A DNA stretch of 64,000 nucleotides from Candidatus Schneewindia gallinarum (GTDB lineage Bacteria; Bacillota; Clostridia; Oscillospirales; Ruminococcaceae): contig CAJFUF010000023.1 of assembly GCA_904420175.1 (NCBI GenBank), positions 1-64,000 on the forward strand. Direction: 5' to 3'. The first letter of the stretch is position 1; every line of letters starts with the position of its first letter. This document shows positions 23,592-31,799 of the stretch, one piece after another. The position numbers and the translations under genes were made by a program. Below the pieces are notes generated by a model. That model was not told the DNA's origin, did not search any database, and saw only the letters and a list, made by a program, of their open reading frames with translations.

Positions 23592-24569
23592 ATGGCAGAA
23601 GTGACGGTCAGTCTTGAAAAGCTGGAAGATATTCCGGTGCTCTTTGGAAAATACGATGAAAATATTAAGCTGATTGAGAATGAGTTCGGCGTCTCCGTCG
23701 TCCAGCGGGACAATCAGCTGAAGCTGTCCGGGGCGGAGGGAAACGCCCTGCTGGCAAGCAAGGTGCTGGAGGAAATGAACGACTACGTGGCCACCGGAAC
23801 CGAGCTGTCGGAGCAGACGGTCCGTTATCTCATCGGGATGGCCAAGGAGGGGGCCACCGTCAGCGCGGCGGAACTGGTGGGGGACTGTGTGTGCATTACC
23901 GCGAAGGGAAAACCCATCCGTGGCAAAACACTCGGCCAGAAGGAATATATCGCCGCAATGGAGAAGAACACGGTGGTAATGGCCATCGGACCTGCCGGAA
24001 CGGGTAAAACCTACCTCGCCGTGGCGGAGGCGGTGCGGGCCTTCCGTGCCAAGCAGATTTCCCGCATCATCCTGACACGGCCCGCTGTGGAGGCGGGGGA
24101 GAAGCTGGGCTTCCTGCCGGGGGACATGCAGACGAAAGTGGACCCGTACCTCCGGCCGCTGTACGACGCGCTGTTTGACATGCTGGGCGCTGAAAATTTC
24201 AGCAAGCATCTGGAGCGCGGCAGCATTGAAGTGGCGCCGCTGGCATACATGCGCGGCCGGACACTGGATGACAGCTTCATCATTTTGGACGAGGCGCAAA
24301 ACACCACCCCGGAGCAGATGAAAATGTTTTTAACCCGCCTCGGCATGGGCAGCAAGGCGGTTATCACCGGGGATGTCACACAGATTGATTTGCCCGACGC
24401 ACGCAAATCCGGCCTGATTGAGGCAAGCAAGGTGCTGAAGGGCGTGGAGGACATCGCGGTGGTGAAGCTGGACAACCGGGACGTTGTGCGGCACCGCCTT
24501 GTACAGGAAATTGTAAAAGCCTATGAAAAGTATTACAGCTTAGCCGGCAGACGTGCGGCAAAGAAGTGA
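23592..24569 (+). CDS. phoH: PhoH-family ATPase
   Basis: A cytoplasmic P-loop ATPase (325 aa) related to the N-terminal half of superfamily 1 helicases, often linked with YbeY in RNA metabolism. The N-terminal ~110 residues are a KH-like region. Walker A is AIGPAGTGKTYLA near 132, Walker B is FIILDEAQN near 232, and sensor motifs ILTRPAVEAGEKLGFLPG and VITGDVTQIDLP are intact. In Clostridia it is regularly followed by ybeY, dgkA and era, as here. Confidence 0.93.
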   Translation: MAEVTVSLEKLEDIPVLFGKYDENIKLIENEFGVSVVQRDNQLKLSGAEGNALLASKVLEEMNDYVATGTELSEQTVRYLIGMAKEGATVSAAELVGDCVCITAKGKPIRGKTLGQKEYIAAMEKNTVVMAIGPAGTGKTYLAVAEAVRAFRAKQISRIILTRPAVEAGEKLGFLPGDMQTKVDPYLRPLYDALFDMLGAENFSKHLERGSIEVAPLAYMRGRTLDDSFIILDEAQNTTPEQMKMFLTRLGMGSKAVITGDVTQIDLPDARKSGLIEASKVLKGVEDIAVVKLDNRDVVRHRLVQEIVKAYEKYYSLAGRRAAKK

Positions 24570-24579
24570 GGGACAGGAA

Positions 24580-25077
24580 ATGAAAAACACCAAAGTAAAC
24601 GTGCACAATAAATTAACAAGGCAGAAATTTCCCACAGGACTGAAGCTGCTGATCCGCCGCTGCTGCATTGCAGTGCTGGAGGAGGAAGGCATCAAGGATG
24701 TGTTTGAAATTGATGTAACGTTTGTGGACGCATCGGAAATTCAGGTGCTGAACAATCAGTTCCGGGGAAAGGACCAGGTAACCGATGTGCTCAGCTTCCC
24801 CCTGGGGGAGAACGGGCAGTATGATGTAAACCCCGACACCGGCATGAAAATGCTGGGTGACATTGTCATCTGCATGGAGATCGCACGCAAGCAGGCGGAG
24901 AGCTACGGCCATTCCCTTCAGCGTGAGGTGGGCTTCCTCACCGTTCATTCCATGCTGCACCTGCTTGGATACGACCATGAGCAGGATGCCCGCTCTGCCG
25001 CGCGTATGCGCGAGAAGGAGGAGCTGGTGATGGAAGCGCTGGATCTGAAGCGGGAGACGGGTTACCGAGGGTTTTAG
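24580..25077 (+). CDS. ybeY: Endoribonuclease YbeY
   Basis: Zinc-dependent RNase involved in 16S rRNA 3' maturation and ribosome quality control. The 165 residues contain the metal motif HSMLHLLGYDHEQD near 120-133 and the DVLSFPLG segment typical of the family. The ATG at 24580 follows GAGG with good spacing. A start at 24553 would overlap phoH and lacks a ribosome site. Ends two bases before dgkA. Confidence 0.93.
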   Translation: MKNTKVNVHNKLTRQKFPTGLKLLIRRCCIAVLEEEGIKDVFEIDVTFVDASEIQVLNNQFRGKDQVTDVLSFPLGENGQYDVNPDTGMKMLGDIVICMEIARKQAESYGHSLQREVGFLTVHSMLHLLGYDHEQDARSAARMREKEELVMEALDLKRETGYRGF

Positions 25078-25079
25078 GG

Positions 25080-25544
25080 ATGGAGCTACGACGCTTTTTT
25101 AAAAGCTTCGCCTTTGCCGGCAAGGGGATCGCCCGTGCGGTGAAAACAGGCCGGAACTTTCGCTTTCAGCTGTCGGCAGTGCCGCTGGCGGTGTTTTTGG
25201 GGCTGCTTGCAGGGCTTACAGCGGTGGAATGGTGCCTGCTGTTTGTGTGCTGCGCTGCAGTTTTGGGCGGAGAGCTGATGAACTCCGCGATAGAGGCAAC
25301 GGTGGACCTGTGTTGTCCCGAACAAAGGGAACTGGCGGGTGCGGCGAAGGACATGGCCGCAGGCGCCGTTTTGGTCTGTGCGGCTTTCTCCACAGCGGTG
25401 GGCCTGCTGCTGTTTTTACGGCAGGACAGGCTGCCCCGCATCTGGGACAGGCTGTGCGCCAGCCCGGTTTTGTTTTTGGCCCTGGCAGTGTACGCCGTAT
25501 GTGCAGCCGTGTTTATTTTTAAAAGACGAGGGAAAACAGTATGA
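25080..25544 (+). CDS. dgkA: Diacylglycerol/undecaprenol kinase, DgkA type
   Basis: Small integral membrane kinase (154 aa). In Gram-positives it phosphorylates undecaprenol to recycle the cell-wall lipid carrier. The active-site helix GGELMNSAIEATVDL and the AKDMAAGAVLV motif are intact. It has four membrane segments, one more than the usual three: the last (SPVLFLALAVYAVCAAVFIF) is a C-terminal addition. It overlaps era by four bases. Confidence 0.88.
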   Translation: MELRRFFKSFAFAGKGIARAVKTGRNFRFQLSAVPLAVFLGLLAGLTAVEWCLLFVCCAAVLGGELMNSAIEATVDLCCPEQRELAGAAKDMAAGAVLVCAAFSTAVGLLLFLRQDRLPRIWDRLCASPVLFLALAVYAVCAAVFIFKRRGKTV

Positions 25545-26431
25545 ATACGACATCCGCATTTATTTCCATCATCGGCAGGCCAAATGTTGGGAAATCCTCA
25601 CTGCTGAACGCCATGGTGGGGGAGAAGGTTGCGATTGTTTCCGCAAAGCCGCAGACGACCCGCACCCGAATCACCGGCGTGCTGACCAGGGGGGAGACGC
25701 AGCTGGTGTTTTTGGACACGCCCGGCATGCACAAGGCGCGTACCAAGCTGGGGGAAAACATGGTGAAGGCGGTGGAGTCCTCCATCGGTGACGTGGATGC
25801 AGCCATCCTGGTGGTTAACCCGGACACGCCGCTGGGGGAGATTGAGCAGGGCCTTCTTAAAAGCCTTGCGAAGCGCAAGCTGCCCTGCGTGCTTGCTGTG
25901 AATAAGGTGGATCTGCTGACGGACAAAACTGCGCTGCTTGCATGCATTGCACGTTTCCAGCACGCGTATGATTTTGCGGAGGTTATCCCCGTGTCCGCCG
26001 TCACCGGCGAGCAGCTCTCCATCCTGCTGGATGCAGTGACCCGCTTTGCAAAGCCCGGCCCGCACTTTTTTGATGAGGACAGCTATACCGACCAGCCGGA
26101 GCGGGTGATTGTCTCGGAAATTGTCCGGGAGAAAATGCTGAACCTGCTGTACGAGGAAATCCCCCACGGAACTGCTGTGACGGTGGATTCTTTCAAGGAG
26201 CGGGACGATGGGATCATTGACATCCATGTCACAATTTTCTGCGAGAAAAAGTCCCACAAGGGAATTATTATCGGCAAGGGCGGCCAAATGCTGAAAAAAA
26301 TCGGAACCGCCGCCCGCCTTGATATGGAGCGTTTCCTGGGTGCCAGGGTCAACCTGCAGTGCTTTGTCAAGGTAAAGGAGGACTGGCGCAACAGCGACTA
26401 CCTTATCCGTGATCTGGGACTGTCACAATAG
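25541..26431 (+). CDS. era: GTPase Era
   Basis: Essential GTPase that binds the 3' end of 16S rRNA during 30S assembly. The 296 residues show G1 GRPNVGKSSLL near 11-21, G2 TTRTRITGV, G3 LDTPGMH, G4 NKVDLL near 121 and G5 SAVTG. The C-terminal ~90 residues form the KH RNA-binding domain (IIIGKGGQMLKKIG). The membrane-facing region is also conserved. Its ATG overlaps the dgkA stop. Confidence 0.96.
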   Translation: MNTTSAFISIIGRPNVGKSSLLNAMVGEKVAIVSAKPQTTRTRITGVLTRGETQLVFLDTPGMHKARTKLGENMVKAVESSIGDVDAAILVVNPDTPLGEIEQGLLKSLAKRKLPCVLAVNKVDLLTDKTALLACIARFQHAYDFAEVIPVSAVTGEQLSILLDAVTRFAKPGPHFFDEDSYTDQPERVIVSEIVREKMLNLLYEEIPHGTAVTVDSFKERDDGIIDIHVTIFCEKKSHKGIIIGKGGQMLKKIGTAARLDMERFLGARVNLQCFVKVKEDWRNSDYLIRDLGLSQ

Positions 26432-26490
26432 ACAAAAATAAGCCCAAATCTTCTACATGTGAACTTCGAAAAGGGCGATTTTTCCGGTCA

Positions 26491-26519
26491 TATAATAAAG
26501 TGTGTACGGCCACACTTTA
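26491..26519 (+). promoter_or_regulatory. -10 box with adjoining perfect inverted repeat before yqzL-recO
   Basis: TATAAT (26491-26496) overlaps the left arm of a perfect repeat: TAAAGTGTG (26496-26504), TACGGC loop, CACACTTTA (26511-26519). There is no T-run after it. It could be an operator or a 5' mRNA stem; no good -35 is visible. Confidence 0.45.
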
Positions 26520-26542
26520 CGTATGAAGAAGGAGGGATCGCC

Positions 26543-26701
26543 ATGGACAGCAAAACGGCGTGGGAGCAGTTTCATCATTCCGGCAGCGTCGGCGCCTATT
26601 TACATTACAAGCTTCTGGAGCGGCAGGAGCAGCAGGAGAACCAACATGCATATCAAGTTAAAGGGGGTCGTCCTCCGCAAAACAGCCATCTCGGATCATG
26701 A
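26543..26701 (+). CDS. yqzL: YqzL-like small protein (52 aa)
   Basis: A short protein in the era-recO gap, where yqzL lies in Bacillus. The family pattern WxxFxxTGxxxxYLxYKxxE is matched by WEQFHHSGSVGAYLHYKLLE. AGGAGGG precedes the ATG. Its last 56 bases overlap recO in another frame, so the C-terminal residues are probably not conserved. Function unknown. Confidence 0.7.
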   Translation: MDSKTAWEQFHHSGSVGAYLHYKLLERQEQQENQHAYQVKGGRPPQNSHLGS

Positions 26702-27389
26702 CGCGTATCTGCATGTGTTTACTGAGGACAGGGGCGTTGTCTCCGTCCTTGCAAGGGGAATTGGCCGCGGCAAAAGCGGGATGAGTGCGGCGGCCCAGTC
26801 CCTGTCCCTGTGCGAATTCACCCTGTTTGCAGGCAGGGACCGCTACATAGCGAATGCCATTGACTTGGTGGAACCCTTTGTGGAGCTGAGAAGCAATCTT
26901 TCCGGTCTTTCCCTTGCCGCCTATTTCGGCGAAATTGTCAGCCGTCTGTTTGACGAGGGAACGGACAGCGGACAGGCTTTCAGGCTCTTTTTAAATTGCC
27001 TGTTTCTGTTATCCAAAAAGGCCCTTCCGGAAAGGCAGATAAAAAGCATTTTTGAACTGCGCGTCTGCGCGCTGGCCGGCTTTGCGCCTGATCTCAGCGC
27101 CTGCCGCCTCTGTGGCAGCGGCAGTGCGCAGCCCATGTATTTCGATGTGCAGGAGGGCACGCTGCAGTGCGGTGCCTGCGGCGGCGCCGGATTGCTTGTA
27201 AACCCGTCTGTGCTGGCTGCCATGCGCCATATTGTCTACGCACCGGGTGAAAAGCTGTTTCGCTTTACACTATCGCCGCCCAGTGACAGGCAGTTGTATT
27301 CCGTGACAGAGCAGTACCTCATGCTCAAATCGGAAAAGGTGTATCCCTCCCTTAATTTTTACAGGAGTGTTGCAGATGAAAGCATTTGA
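26646..27389 (+). CDS. recO: DNA repair protein RecO
   Basis: Recombination mediator that helps load RecA with RecR. The 247 residues have an N-terminal OB fold (KGVVLRKTAISDHDAYLHVFTED) and a four-Cys zinc finger in the helical part (CRLCG with CGACG near 155-180). The ATG at 26646 follows AGGAG by seven bases; longer frames upstream lie in the regulatory region. Its end overlaps mutS2. Confidence 0.92.
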   Translation: MHIKLKGVVLRKTAISDHDAYLHVFTEDRGVVSVLARGIGRGKSGMSAAAQSLSLCEFTLFAGRDRYIANAIDLVEPFVELRSNLSGLSLAAYFGEIVSRLFDEGTDSGQAFRLFLNCLFLLSKKALPERQIKSIFELRVCALAGFAPDLSACRLCGSGSAQPMYFDVQEGTLQCGACGGAGLLVNPSVLAAMRHIVYAPGEKLFRFTLSPPSDRQLYSVTEQYLMLKSEKVYPSLNFYRSVADESI

Positions 27390-29742
27390 TATCGGCCCAT
27401 TGGAATTTGAAAAAGTGGCGGGACTGGTGTCCGCCCACGCCGTCTGTGCCGAGGCAAAACAGCGCCTGCTGGAGCTTGCCCCCGGCGGCGATTATACGGA
27501 TGCCACCCGTCTGCTTACCGACACGGACGAGGCGGTAAGCATCCTCAGAAAGCTGTCAAGCCCACCCATCTGCGGCGTGGTAAACGTGGCGGCCGCTGTA
27601 AAGCGTGCGGGCCTTGGCGGTGTGCTAAGCCTGAAAGAACTGCTGCGGTGTGCAGATTTGCTGCGTGTGATGGGCGAAGTGATCCGCTACCGTGACAAGT
27701 GGGATATGGGCTCTTTACAGCTGGACCGGTTCTTTGACCGGCTGTATGAGAACCGTCCGCTTGAAAAGAATATACAGGACAGCGTCCTTTCGCCGGAGGA
27801 GGTGGCGGACACCGCCTCGCCGGAACTGTACGCCATCCGCAAGAAAATCCTCCGGCTGGAGGAAAACATCCGTGTACGGCTGGAAAACATGCTGCGCTCC
27901 CCCTCCACCAGCCTGTTCCTGCAGGAACCCATCATCACCATCCGCGATGGGCGTTTTGTCCTGCCGGTGAAGAGCGAGCACCGCGCAAAAATTTCCGGCC
28001 TGGTGCACGACAGCTCCGGCAGCGGCGCTACGCTGTTTATCGAGCCGATGGCCGTGGTGGAGATGAATAACAATATCCGCGAGCTGCGGGGGGAGGAAAA
28101 TGAGGAAATCGAGCGTATCATTGCCGAACTTTCCGCCGCAGTGGGACAGTGCGCCGACAGCATGTCCGACGGTTACGAGGCGCTGCTCAGCCTGGACATG
28201 GTCTTTGCCAAGGCGCGCTACGCATACGAGTGTAAGGGTACGAAACCCATCCTGACCAAGTCGGTGCTGCAGCTGAAAAAGGCACGCCACCCGCTGATTG
28301 ACAAGCAGAAGGTGGTCCCCATCGACGTCTCCCTCGGGGACGAGTATACCACGCTGGTGGTCACAGGCCCGAACACGGGCGGTAAAACCGTGTGCCTGAA
28401 AACCATGGGCCTGCTCAGCGTAATGGCGCAGTGCGGCCTGTTCATCCCGGCGGAGGAGGGCTCCCACGTGCCGGTGTATGGCTCCATCCTTGTGGACATC
28501 GGGGACGAGCAGAGCATTGAGCAAAGCCTGTCCACCTTCTCCGGACACATGAAGAATATTGTGTCCATTCTGGAGCGGGCAGACCGGGGCAGCCTTGTAC
28601 TGGTGGACGAGCTGGGCGCTGGAACCGACCCGACGGAGGGCGCGGCGCTGGCCGTGTCCATCCTTGAAACCTTACGGCGTCAGGGGGCCTGCGTGGCTGC
28701 CACGACCCACTATGCGGAAATCAAACAGTATGCGCTGTCCACAACAGGGGTGGAGAACGCCTCCTGTGAGTTTGATGTGGAAAGCCTGCGCCCCACCTAC
28801 CGGCTGATTGTGGGGGTGCCCGGCCGATCCAACGCATTTGCCATTGCAAAAAAACTCGGCCTGCCGGACGCGGTTATTGATAGTGCCAAAGCCACCCTCT
28901 CCGGGGAAAGCAGCCGGTTTGAGACGGTGGTGGATGTGCTGGAGGACAAGCGTACCCAGTACGAAAATGAGCTGCAGCAGGTGGAGGAGGACAGGAAGGC
29001 CGCCCAACGCCTGAAAGAAGAAAGCGCCGAACGCAGACGCAAAGCGGAGGAGCAGGCGGAGCGCATTTTGAAAGAGGCGCGCCGCCAGGCGGAAAAAATT
29101 GTGGACGACATCCGGTCTGAGGCCATGCTGCTGAAGGAGGAGATGGACGATATCCGCCGCCAGGGCCGGCAGCAGCAGGGGGACGCGGCCGCCAGGACCA
29201 GGGAGCTGCTGCGGAATTCCCTGCGCGGGCTTGAGCAGAAGGCAGACCCAATTCATGAGCCGGACAGGGATGAGGAGTATGTGCTGCCCCGCGACCCGGA
29301 GGAGGGGGACAGCGTGCTGATTATGACCCTCGGCCAGAAGGGCAGGGTGGACTCTGTCAACAAAAAGCAGCGCACGGTCATGGTTACGGCAGGCGCGCTG
29401 AAAACCCGGGTCGGCTGGGACAGCATCAAGCTGCTGCCCAAGGCAAAGAAAAAGCAGACCGGCGGATACCGGAATGTGAAGCCGAAGCTGACTCAAAACT
29501 TAAAAACCGAGGTGGACCTGCGTGGAATGACAGTCGAGGAGGGCATTATGGAGGTGGATCGCTTCCTGAGCTCCTCCATCACCACCGGAATTGAGCAGGT
29601 GACCATTATTCACGGTGTGGGTACCGGCGCCCTGCGTGACGGTATCAGAAACCATCTGAAGGGCCTGAAATACATCAAATCCTTCCGCCGCGGCATCTAC
29701 GGCGAGGGGGAGGACGGCGTAACCGTCGTCACATTTCAGTAG
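27376..29742 (+). CDS. mutS2: MutS2 family ATPase with Smr domain
   Basis: 788 residues. Lacks the mismatch-recognition domain of MutS; in Gram-positives MutS2/RqcU acts on collided ribosomes and on recombination intermediates. It shows the core lever helices, Walker A TGPNTGGKT near 330, Walker B LVLVDELGAGTDP near 412, a long coiled coil (~510-620) and a C-terminal Smr nuclease domain with VDLRGMTVEEG near 715 and HGVGTGALRDGI. ATG 27376 is preferred because AGGAG lies upstream. It overlaps the recO end. Confidence 0.95.
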   Translation: MKAFDIGPLEFEKVAGLVSAHAVCAEAKQRLLELAPGGDYTDATRLLTDTDEAVSILRKLSSPPICGVVNVAAAVKRAGLGGVLSLKELLRCADLLRVMGEVIRYRDKWDMGSLQLDRFFDRLYENRPLEKNIQDSVLSPEEVADTASPELYAIRKKILRLEENIRVRLENMLRSPSTSLFLQEPIITIRDGRFVLPVKSEHRAKISGLVHDSSGSGATLFIEPMAVVEMNNNIRELRGEENEEIERIIAELSAAVGQCADSMSDGYEALLSLDMVFAKARYAYECKGTKPILTKSVLQLKKARHPLIDKQKVVPIDVSLGDEYTTLVVTGPNTGGKTVCLKTMGLLSVMAQCGLFIPAEEGSHVPVYGSILVDIGDEQSIEQSLSTFSGHMKNIVSILERADRGSLVLVDELGAGTDPTEGAALAVSILETLRRQGACVAATTHYAEIKQYALSTTGVENASCEFDVESLRPTYRLIVGVPGRSNAFAIAKKLGLPDAVIDSAKATLSGESSRFETVVDVLEDKRTQYENELQQVEEDRKAAQRLKEESAERRRKAEEQAERILKEARRQAEKIVDDIRSEAMLLKEEMDDIRRQGRQQQGDAAARTRELLRNSLRGLEQKADPIHEPDRDEEYVLPRDPEEGDSVLIMTLGQKGRVDSVNKKQRTVMVTAGALKTRVGWDSIKLLPKAKKKQTGGYRNVKPKLTQNLKTEVDLRGMTVEEGIMEVDRFLSSSITTGIEQVTIIHGVGTGALRDGIRNHLKGLKYIKSFRRGIYGEGEDGVTVVTFQ

Positions 29743-29748
29743 GAACAC

Positions 29749-29785
29749 AAAAAGCCGCAGAGGATTTTTCCTCTGCGGCTTTTTC
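29749..29785. terminator. Bidirectional terminator
   Basis: A 16-bp stem (AAAAAGCCGCAGAGGA with its complement) around TTTT, with T-runs both ways, between the convergent mutS2 and thioredoxin reductase genes. Confidence 0.9.
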
Positions 29786-29823
29786 TTTTTTGTAATTTGC
29801 GGTATCGCTGTGAAGAGCCGTCT

Positions 29824-30729
29824 TTACAGGGAATCGACGTACTGTACAGCGGCAGTGGCGGCAACCGCCCCGTCGCTTTCTGCCGTCACCAGCTGACGCA
29901 GCTCCTTATGCCGTGTGTCGCCTGCGGCAAACACGCCGGGCAGAGCGGTTTTGCAGCTTTCGCCGCTGTCAATAAAACCATTTTTCAGCGCAATGCCGGA
30001 AAATGCCTCGTTGTCCGGCACGGAGCCAATGGCAATGAACACGCCGTCCACTGCAATTTGCTTGGTCTCCCCGGTGGTAACGCTTTTCAGCTCCAGTGCC
30101 TCCACCTTATCGGCGCCGGTGATGGCAGTGGGCACATAGTTTAGCATCAGGTGCAGGTTTTCGCGCTGACGCAGCTTTTTCAGGGTGGTTTCACTGCCGC
30201 GGAAACCCTCCCTGCGGTGAATCAGCGTGACGCTTTCACAGATGGAGCACAGGTAAAGCGCGTCATCCAGCGCCGTGTTGCCGCCGCCCACCACAGCGAC
30301 GGACCTGCCCTTGTAAAAACCGCCGTCGCAGGTGGCGCAGTAGGACACCCCGCGGCCAACGAATTCCGTTTCTCCCGGCACATCCAGCGTTCTTCGCGTG
30401 ACACCGTTGGCAAGGATGACCGCCCGGCCCTGCACCGTCTCGCCGCTGTCCAGCGTCAGTGTTTTGACATCCCCTTGCAGGTCTGCTCCGGTGACCTTGT
30501 TGTAGTGCAGCTCCGCCCCGGCGGCGGTGGCGGCTTCCACCATGTTCATGGTCAGCTCTGCGCCGGAGATGGAAACAAAGCCCGGATGGTTCGCCACATC
30601 GGGGGAGTTGATGATTTGCCCGCCGGGCGTCAGCTGCTCATATATGGCAACCGACTTTCCCGCCCGTGCGGCGTACAGTGCGGCGGTCAGGCCTGCCGGG
30701 CCTGCGCCGATAATGAGGATATCGTACAT
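29824..30729 (-). CDS. trxB: Thioredoxin reductase
   Basis: FAD flavoenzyme passing electrons from NADPH to thioredoxin. The 301 residues begin MYDILIIGAGPAGLTAALYA (FAD site), with redox centre CATCDG near 132-137, dinucleotide fold VVGGGNTALDDALY and HRREGFRGSE, a pattern typical of NADPH use, and C-terminal GVFAAGDTR. ATG 30729 is chosen with AAAGGACGG upstream; a longer frame to 30783 runs through the hairpin before it. It follows the uridine phosphorylase on the minus strand with a terminator between them. Confidence 0.94.
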   Translation of the reverse strand: MYDILIIGAGPAGLTAALYAARAGKSVAIYEQLTPGGQIINSPDVANHPGFVSISGAELTMNMVEAATAAGAELHYNKVTGADLQGDVKTLTLDSGETVQGRAVILANGVTRRTLDVPGETEFVGRGVSYCATCDGGFYKGRSVAVVGGGNTALDDALYLCSICESVTLIHRREGFRGSETTLKKLRQRENLHLMLNYVPTAITGADKVEALELKSVTTGETKQIAVDGVFIAIGSVPDNEAFSGIALKNGFIDSGESCKTALPGVFAAGDTRHKELRQLVTAESDGAVAATAAVQYVDSL

Positions 30730-30751
30730 GGCTTCCGTCCTTTCCAGAAAA

Positions 30752-30778
30752 GGAACGGGATCGTGCCGATCCCGTTCC
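30752..30778 (-). terminator. Terminator between uridine phosphorylase and trxB
   Basis: Perfect 12-bp stem (GGAACGGGATCG at 30752-30763 with 30767-30778) and a three-base loop, followed by TTTTC on the minus strand. It may end the phosphorylase transcript or attenuate reading into trxB. Confidence 0.75.
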
Positions 30779-30798
30779 CACATAGGGTGGTTTTTGAT

Positions 30799-31569
30799 TT
30801 ACTTGCTTTCCTTATCCTTTTTAATAATATCGCGCATGGCTTCCACCGCGACCTTGACGGCCGCCGCCGTGTCATGCTCGTCCGGGTCGGTGATGCCTGC
30901 GTTGACCCGCTCCTGGTTCCATACGACCAGCATGCAGCCGCCAGCCCGCGCACGGAGTTTTGCCGCAACGGTGAACAGCGCGGCGGATTCCATTTCGCTG
31001 GCCAGTGCGCCGCCCTTAATCCACGCGTTCCACTTGTTCAGCAGTTCGTAGTCCACGGGCTGCTCCTCCGGACTGTGCTGTCCGTAAAAGCTGTCCTTGC
31101 ACTGGACCACACCCACATGCACGTTATAGCCAAGGCGTTTCGCCGCGTCCCGCAGTGCGACGGATACGTCCAGGTTGGCGACGGCGGGGAATTCAATGGG
31201 CAGATATTCCCGGGAGGTGCCCTCCATACGGATGGCAGCGTTGGCAACCACAATGTCACCCGGAACAATATCCAGCTGCATGCCGCCCGCTGTGCCGATA
31301 CGGATGAAGGTATCCACACCGATTTGGCTTAACTCTTCCACCGCAATGGATGCGGACGGCCCGCCGATGCCGGTGGAGGTCACCAGCACCTTCTCGCCCT
31401 CCAGCGTGCCCTCATAGGTATTGTACTCACGGTTGGTGGTAACATGCTTCGGGTTATCCAAAAGAGCCGCGATTTTCGGAACCCGGCCGGGATCGCCGGG
31501 CAAAATGGCGTATTTTGCGCCCTGATCCCTTGACAGATTGATGTGGTACATTGTTTCGCCATTTTTCAT
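30799..31569 (-). CDS. udp: Uridine phosphorylase
   Basis: Cleaves uridine with phosphate to uracil and ribose-1-phosphate. The 256 residues match family NP-I phosphorylases: [13 protein letters not shown], the phosphate/ribose site [25 protein letters not shown], the uridine-type [11 protein letters not shown] region and the ribose-binding [13 protein letters not shown] 31569 is chosen with GGAGGAG 7-8 bases upstream. Purine nucleoside phosphorylase is a less likely alternative. It fits the nucleoside hydrolases and ribokinase nearby. Confidence 0.88.
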   Translation of the reverse strand: MKNGETMYHINLSRDQGAKYAILPGDPGRVPKIAALLDNPKHVTTNREYNTYEGTLEGEKVLVTSTGIGGPSASIAVEELSQIGVDTFIRIGTAGGMQLDIVPGDIVVANAAIRMEGTSREYLPIEFPAVANLDVSVALRDAAKRLGYNVHVGVVQCKDSFYGQHSPEEQPVDYELLNKWNAWIKGGALASEMESAALFTVAAKLRARAGGCMLVVWNQERVNAGITDPDEHDTAAAVKVAVEAMRDIIKKDKESK

Positions 31570-31676
31570 AAAAAAGCTCCTCCGTTTCATAAAAAGTTAG
31601 GTTACTGATATTGTGTCACGTTCCCGGATTTTTGTCAATGAATACTTTGTAAATTCCCGCACCAAAATGCCGTTTT

Positions 31677-31719
31677 TTGCAAGATATGTCTTGCAAGAGA
31701 AGGGAAAATACTGTATATT
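31677..31719 (+). promoter_or_regulatory. rnf operon promoter with perfect inverted repeat over the -35
   Basis: -35 TTGCAA (31691-31696), a 17-bp spacer and -10 TATATT (31714-31719). The repeat TTGCAAGA-TATG-TCTTGCAA (31677-31696) covers the -35 box, a position that suits a repressor. It is not the TTGTTAA type of Rex site. The gap 31570-31676 upstream is AT-rich with no other feature I recognise. Confidence 0.7.
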
Positions 31720-31799
31720 GTTAATTGTAAAGGTTTGCCCGGAGGGCAGAATATAAGTATGTTGAAAAGGAGCACGATCAACTTTTTGGAGGTGGCAGC

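Noticed and set aside
31677-31696. Rex redox-repressor site at rnf
   Set aside because: The arms TTGCAAGA/TCTTGCAA do not fit the TTGTTAA-N4-TTAACAA pattern, so the regulator is left unnamed.
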